In this document: positions 13,364 to 15,587 of the stretch, one piece after another
How the letters are laid out: the number at the start of each line of letters is the position of its first letter
Position numbering within the stretch: the stretch's first letter is position 1
NCBI GenBank assembly: GCA_039811865.1
Contig: JBDHZK010000062.1
Span: 1-15,587 of the forward strand
From: JBDHZK01 sp039811865
Lineage (GTDB): Bacteria > Actinomycetota > Actinomycetes > Propionibacteriales > Propionibacteriaceae
Length of the DNA: 15,587 bases
Reading direction: 5' to 3'
Notes under the pieces: generated by a model
What the model was told of the DNA's origin: nothing
The model's input: the letters and a program-made list of their open reading frames with translations, nothing else
Database searches by the model: none
Made by a program: the position numbers and the translations under genes

Positions 13364-15587
13364 ATGCGCACCCGCCCCCTGGCCAGCATTGTCCTGGCCG
13401 TAGCCGCGGTTCTCGCGGCCGCCACCTTCCCGCAGTTCCCGGGCGTCGCCCAGGCGGCGGCGCCCGCGCTGCCGGCCGTCCATCCGAAGAAGCCCAAGGA
13501 GCACAAGCCAGTCGTGCTGCCGAGCGGCCCCGCGGACTATCTGGTGCGCTTCAAGCGCGGGACGAACCCGAACACCGAGGCCGCGAGCGCGCAGGCAAAG
13601 GGCTATCAGGTGAAGCGGACGCTGCGGCGGGTGTTCCCCGGTCTGGTCGTCCACCTGACGCGCGCGCAGCGCGACCAGCTCGTCGCCAACTCCAAGGTGG
13701 CCTACGCCGAGCCGGTGCAGCAGGTGCGCGCGTTCTCCGGGACGCAGACCGATCCGCCCTCTTGGGGGCTTGACCGCGTCGACAACCGCAGCCTGCCGTT
13801 GAACCGCGATTACGCCTACGGTCCGAACGGGGCGGGTGTTCGGGCCTACGTCGTCGACTCCGGGATCTACGCCGCGCACTCCGACTTCGGCGCGCGGGTG
13901 GCGGCCGGCGGAGACTTCGCTGGAGACGGACGCGGTACCGATGACTGCACCGGACACGGGACGCACGTGGCCGGCACGATCGGCGGAGCTAAGTACGGGG
14001 TTGCCAAGGGCGTCACGCTCGTGCCGGTGCGCGTCCTCAACTGTGAAGGACTGGGCTCGACAGAGACGGTAATCGCGGGCCTGGAATGGATCACCTCGCA
14101 CCACCCGGGTGGCCCGGCCGTGGTGAACATGAGCATCGGCACCGACTTCTCGCAAGCATCCAATGATGCGGTCCAGGCGCTGATCTCGGCCGGCTTCACG
14201 GTCGTCGTCGCGGCCGGTAACGACGGCGACTTGGCCTGCAGCTATTCGCCGGGAAGCACGCCGGACGCGATCACCGTCGCCGCCACCGACGACACGGACG
14301 TCGATGCACCCTTCTCCAACTATGGCCCGTGCGTCGATATCTACGCTCCCGGCGTTGACATCGAGTCGGATGTGCCCGGCTCGCCGACCGCCTCCTACTC
14401 GGCTTCGGGGACGTCCATGGCCAGCCCGCATGTCGCCGGTGCGGCCGCTCTCGTGCTGCAGGCGCAGCCGGACTGGACGCCGGCCCAGGTGAGCGCCGAG
14501 CTGCTCGGCAAGGCCACCCAAGGGGTCGTCAAGGACAACTACTCGAGCAACCGCCTCCTCTACACCGGCGGCGGCGTCACCCCGGCCCCGCTGTGGCCGA
14601 CCCCAGCCCCCACTTTGACCGGTACCCCGAAAGCCGACTGGACGCTGTACGCGCACACCGGGGTCTGGGGCCCGGAGCCGGTCACGTTCAGCTATCGCTG
14701 GGAGCGGGTCAAGGGTGGGGAGGTCAGCGTGATCGCGGGAGCGTCGGGCGCCTCCTATCGCCTGACCCCCGCCGACGCCGGCTCCACCGTCCGCGTCGTG
14801 GTGACGGGGACGGCCAGCGGCTTCCTGGCCGTGACCAGGACGTCCGCGCCGAGCGTGCTGGTGACCGGCACGATCACCGCCGCGACGCCGAGCATCGCCG
14901 GCCGGGCGGTGGTCGCCTCGAGGCTCACCGCGACCCCGGGCAACTGGATTCCGGCGCCGATCTCGTTCGCATACCAGTGGTACCGGGTTTCCTCGACCGG
15001 AGCCGCAGCGGCCATCCCCGGGGCCACCGCCGCGACCTACCTGGTCGCCCCGAGCGACCTGAACCACACCATCCGGGTCGCGCTGACCGGTAGCCGGCCC
15101 TTCTTCCCGAGCGTCACTCGGCAAAGCGTGTCGACGGCGAGGGTCGCGGCGGGGACGCTGAGCGCCGCGGTGCCGGTGGTGAGCGGAACGCCGCGGGTAG
15201 GGGTCGCCCTGCTGGCGAACCCCGGCGCCTGGGGCCCGGCTCCGGTGACGCTGCGGTACCAGTGGTACCGCGTCTCCGCGACCGGCACTGCGACGGCGAT
15301 CAGCGGGGCCAGCGCGGCGTCCTACCGGGCGCAGGCGGCGGACCTGAACCAGGCCCTGAAGGTCAGGGTGACCGGCTCGAAGTGGGGCTACGCGACGACC
15401 GCGCGGACCTCCGTGGTGACGGCGAGGGTCGTCCCCGGCGCCATCGTCCCCCAGACGCCCTCGCTGACCGGGACGCTCAGGGTCGGCTACACCGTGGCGG
15501 TCGTCCCAGGCAGGTGGGCACCAGCGCCGGTGAGCTTCAGGTATCAGTGGTACAAGATCTCGACGACCGGTTTGCAGTCGGTGATCA
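13364..15587 (+). CDS. Secreted subtilisin-family (S8) serine protease with C-terminal Ig-like repeats, 3' end missing
   Basis: The frame from the ATG at 13364 stays open for 741 codons to the right edge. A Sec signal peptide (RTRP then a hydrophobic run to about residue 24, cleavage likely around AQA-A at 31-32) shows export. Residues about 58-124 resemble the inhibitor I9 propeptide (DYLVRFKRG to AYAEPVQQV). The protease domain (about 133-400) has all catalytic elements: D165 in VVDSGI, H198 in GHGTHVAGT, the oxyanion N286 in AAGND and S351 in SGTSMASPHVAG. This is the proteinase K/aqualysin style. Cys195, 227, 292 and 323 could form disulfides. From residue 411 comes an array of about 95-residue repeats, likely binding or spacer domains. 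The enzyme should act outside the cell or on its surface; no anchor is visible because the end is cut. It is divergent from the glycan operon and a functional link is unproven. Confidence 0.93.
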   Translation, partial: MRTRPLASIVLAVAAVLAAATFPQFPGVAQAAAPALPAVHPKKPKEHKPVVLPSGPADYLVRFKRGTNPNTEAASAQAKGYQVKRTLRRVFPGLVVHLTRAQRDQLVANSKVAYAEPVQQVRAFSGTQTDPPSWGLDRVDNRSLPLNRDYAYGPNGAGVRAYVVDSGIYAAHSDFGARVAAGGDFAGDGRGTDDCTGHGTHVAGTIGGAKYGVAKGVTLVPVRVLNCEGLGSTETVIAGLEWITSHHPGGPAVVNMSIGTDFSQASNDAVQALISAGFTVVVAAGNDGDLACSYSPGSTPDAITVAATDDTDVDAPFSNYGPCVDIYAPGVDIESDVPGSPTASYSASGTSMASPHVAGAAALVLQAQPDWTPAQVSAELLGKATQGVVKDNYSSNRLLYTGGGVTPAPLWPTPAPTLTGTPKADWTLYAHTGVWGPEPVTFSYRWERVKGGEVSVIAGASGASYRLTPADAGSTVRVVVTGTASGFLAVTRTSAPSVLVTGTITAATPSIAGRAVVASRLTATPGNWIPAPISFAYQWYRVSSTGAAAAIPGATAATYLVAPSDLNHTIRVALTGSRPFFPSVTRQSVSTARVAAGTLSAAVPVVSGTPRVGVALLANPGAWGPAPVTLRYQWYRVSATGTATAISGASAASYRAQAADLNQALKVRVTGSKWGYATTARTSVVTARVVPGAIVPQTPSLTGTLRVGYTVAVVPGRWAPAPVSFRYQWYKISTTGLQSVI
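14594..15587 (+). repeat. Tandem Ig-like protein repeats in the protease (three full copies and one partial)
   Basis: Units begin near 14594, 14873, 15158 and 15443, with periods of 279, 285 and 285 bases (93, 95 and 95 codons). Each shares a W-x-P-x-P element (GPEP, IPAP, GPAP or APAP follows the Trp) and, nine residues further on, a core Y-x-W motif (YRWERV, YQWYRV twice, YQWYKI). Later in the unit come GAS/GAT-A-SY and a V-x-V-TG-type strand. The first copy is the most divergent, while copies 2-4 are closer, suggesting more recent duplication toward the 3' end. The fourth copy runs off the window. Confidence 0.85.

Noticed and set aside
12487..13506. Longer version of the cytidylyltransferase starting at 13506
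   Set aside because: The extra N-terminal 97 residues would run through the divergent promoter region and into the start of the protease gene, and they show no family similarity. The GTG at 13215 fits the family length.
13361..15124. Minus-strand open frame of 587 codons opposite the protease
   Set aside because: It is a shadow of the subtilase gene, which has a signal peptide, an intact catalytic triad and repeats. The antisense translation has no recognisable domain.
14594..15587. Mobile or CRISPR-like repeat DNA
   Set aside because: The 279-285 base periodicity keeps the reading frame and encodes diverged protein domains. There are no short identical direct repeats with spacers.

Overview
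The window is a high-GC stretch of a bacterial chromosome. Dense coding, GTG/TTG starts, many ATGA-type overlaps and the secreted-protein style point to an Actinomycetota member; I cannot name a genus from this sequence. It holds most of a surface or extracellular polysaccharide (glycan) biosynthesis locus, followed by a divergently transcribed secreted protease. I saw no tRNA, rRNA, CRISPR array or insertion sequence. Almost all of the sequence is coding, and no gene-free gap exceeds about 220 bases.

Left part (1-3552). A membrane glycosylphosphotransferase that would start the glycan lies on the minus strand and runs off the left edge (1-776). Across a 216-base divergent promoter region, a chain-length/BY-kinase protein of the Wzz-CapB type (993-2492) and a membrane acyltransferase (2497-3552) are read on the plus strand.

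Middle and right part (3502-13215, all minus strand). Transcription runs right to left in three blocks. The first is neuA-like CMP-sugar synthetase, a four-domain NeuB-type fusion and two GT4 glycosyltransferases, all overlapping (13215 down to 8174). The second is an O-antigen ligase/polymerase-like membrane protein (8079-6745). The third is a tandem pair of GDP-mannose 4,6-dehydratase paralogues plus a third GT4 enzyme (6568-3502). The last gene meets the acyltransferase tail to tail with a 51-base overlap.

How they fit together (inference). The glycosylphosphotransferase charges the lipid carrier. The GT4 enzymes add sugars, which probably include a GDP-mannose-derived 6-deoxyhexose. The window also makes a CMP-nonulosonic acid, although no recognisable sialyltransferase is present. 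The acyltransferase decorates the glycan, the WaaL/Wzy-like protein polymerises or transfers it, and the BY-kinase controls assembly. No flippase is present in the window.

Right edge (13364-15587). A subtilisin-family protease carries a signal peptide, an inhibitor-type propeptide, a complete catalytic triad and a C-terminal array of roughly 95-residue Ig-like repeats. It is cut off by the window end.

The least ordinary items are the CBS-NeuB-SAF-TIM-barrel fusion, the tandem gmd paralogues, a possible CTG start for the acyltransferase, and a probable leaderless promoter with an internal perfect palindrome in front of neuA.
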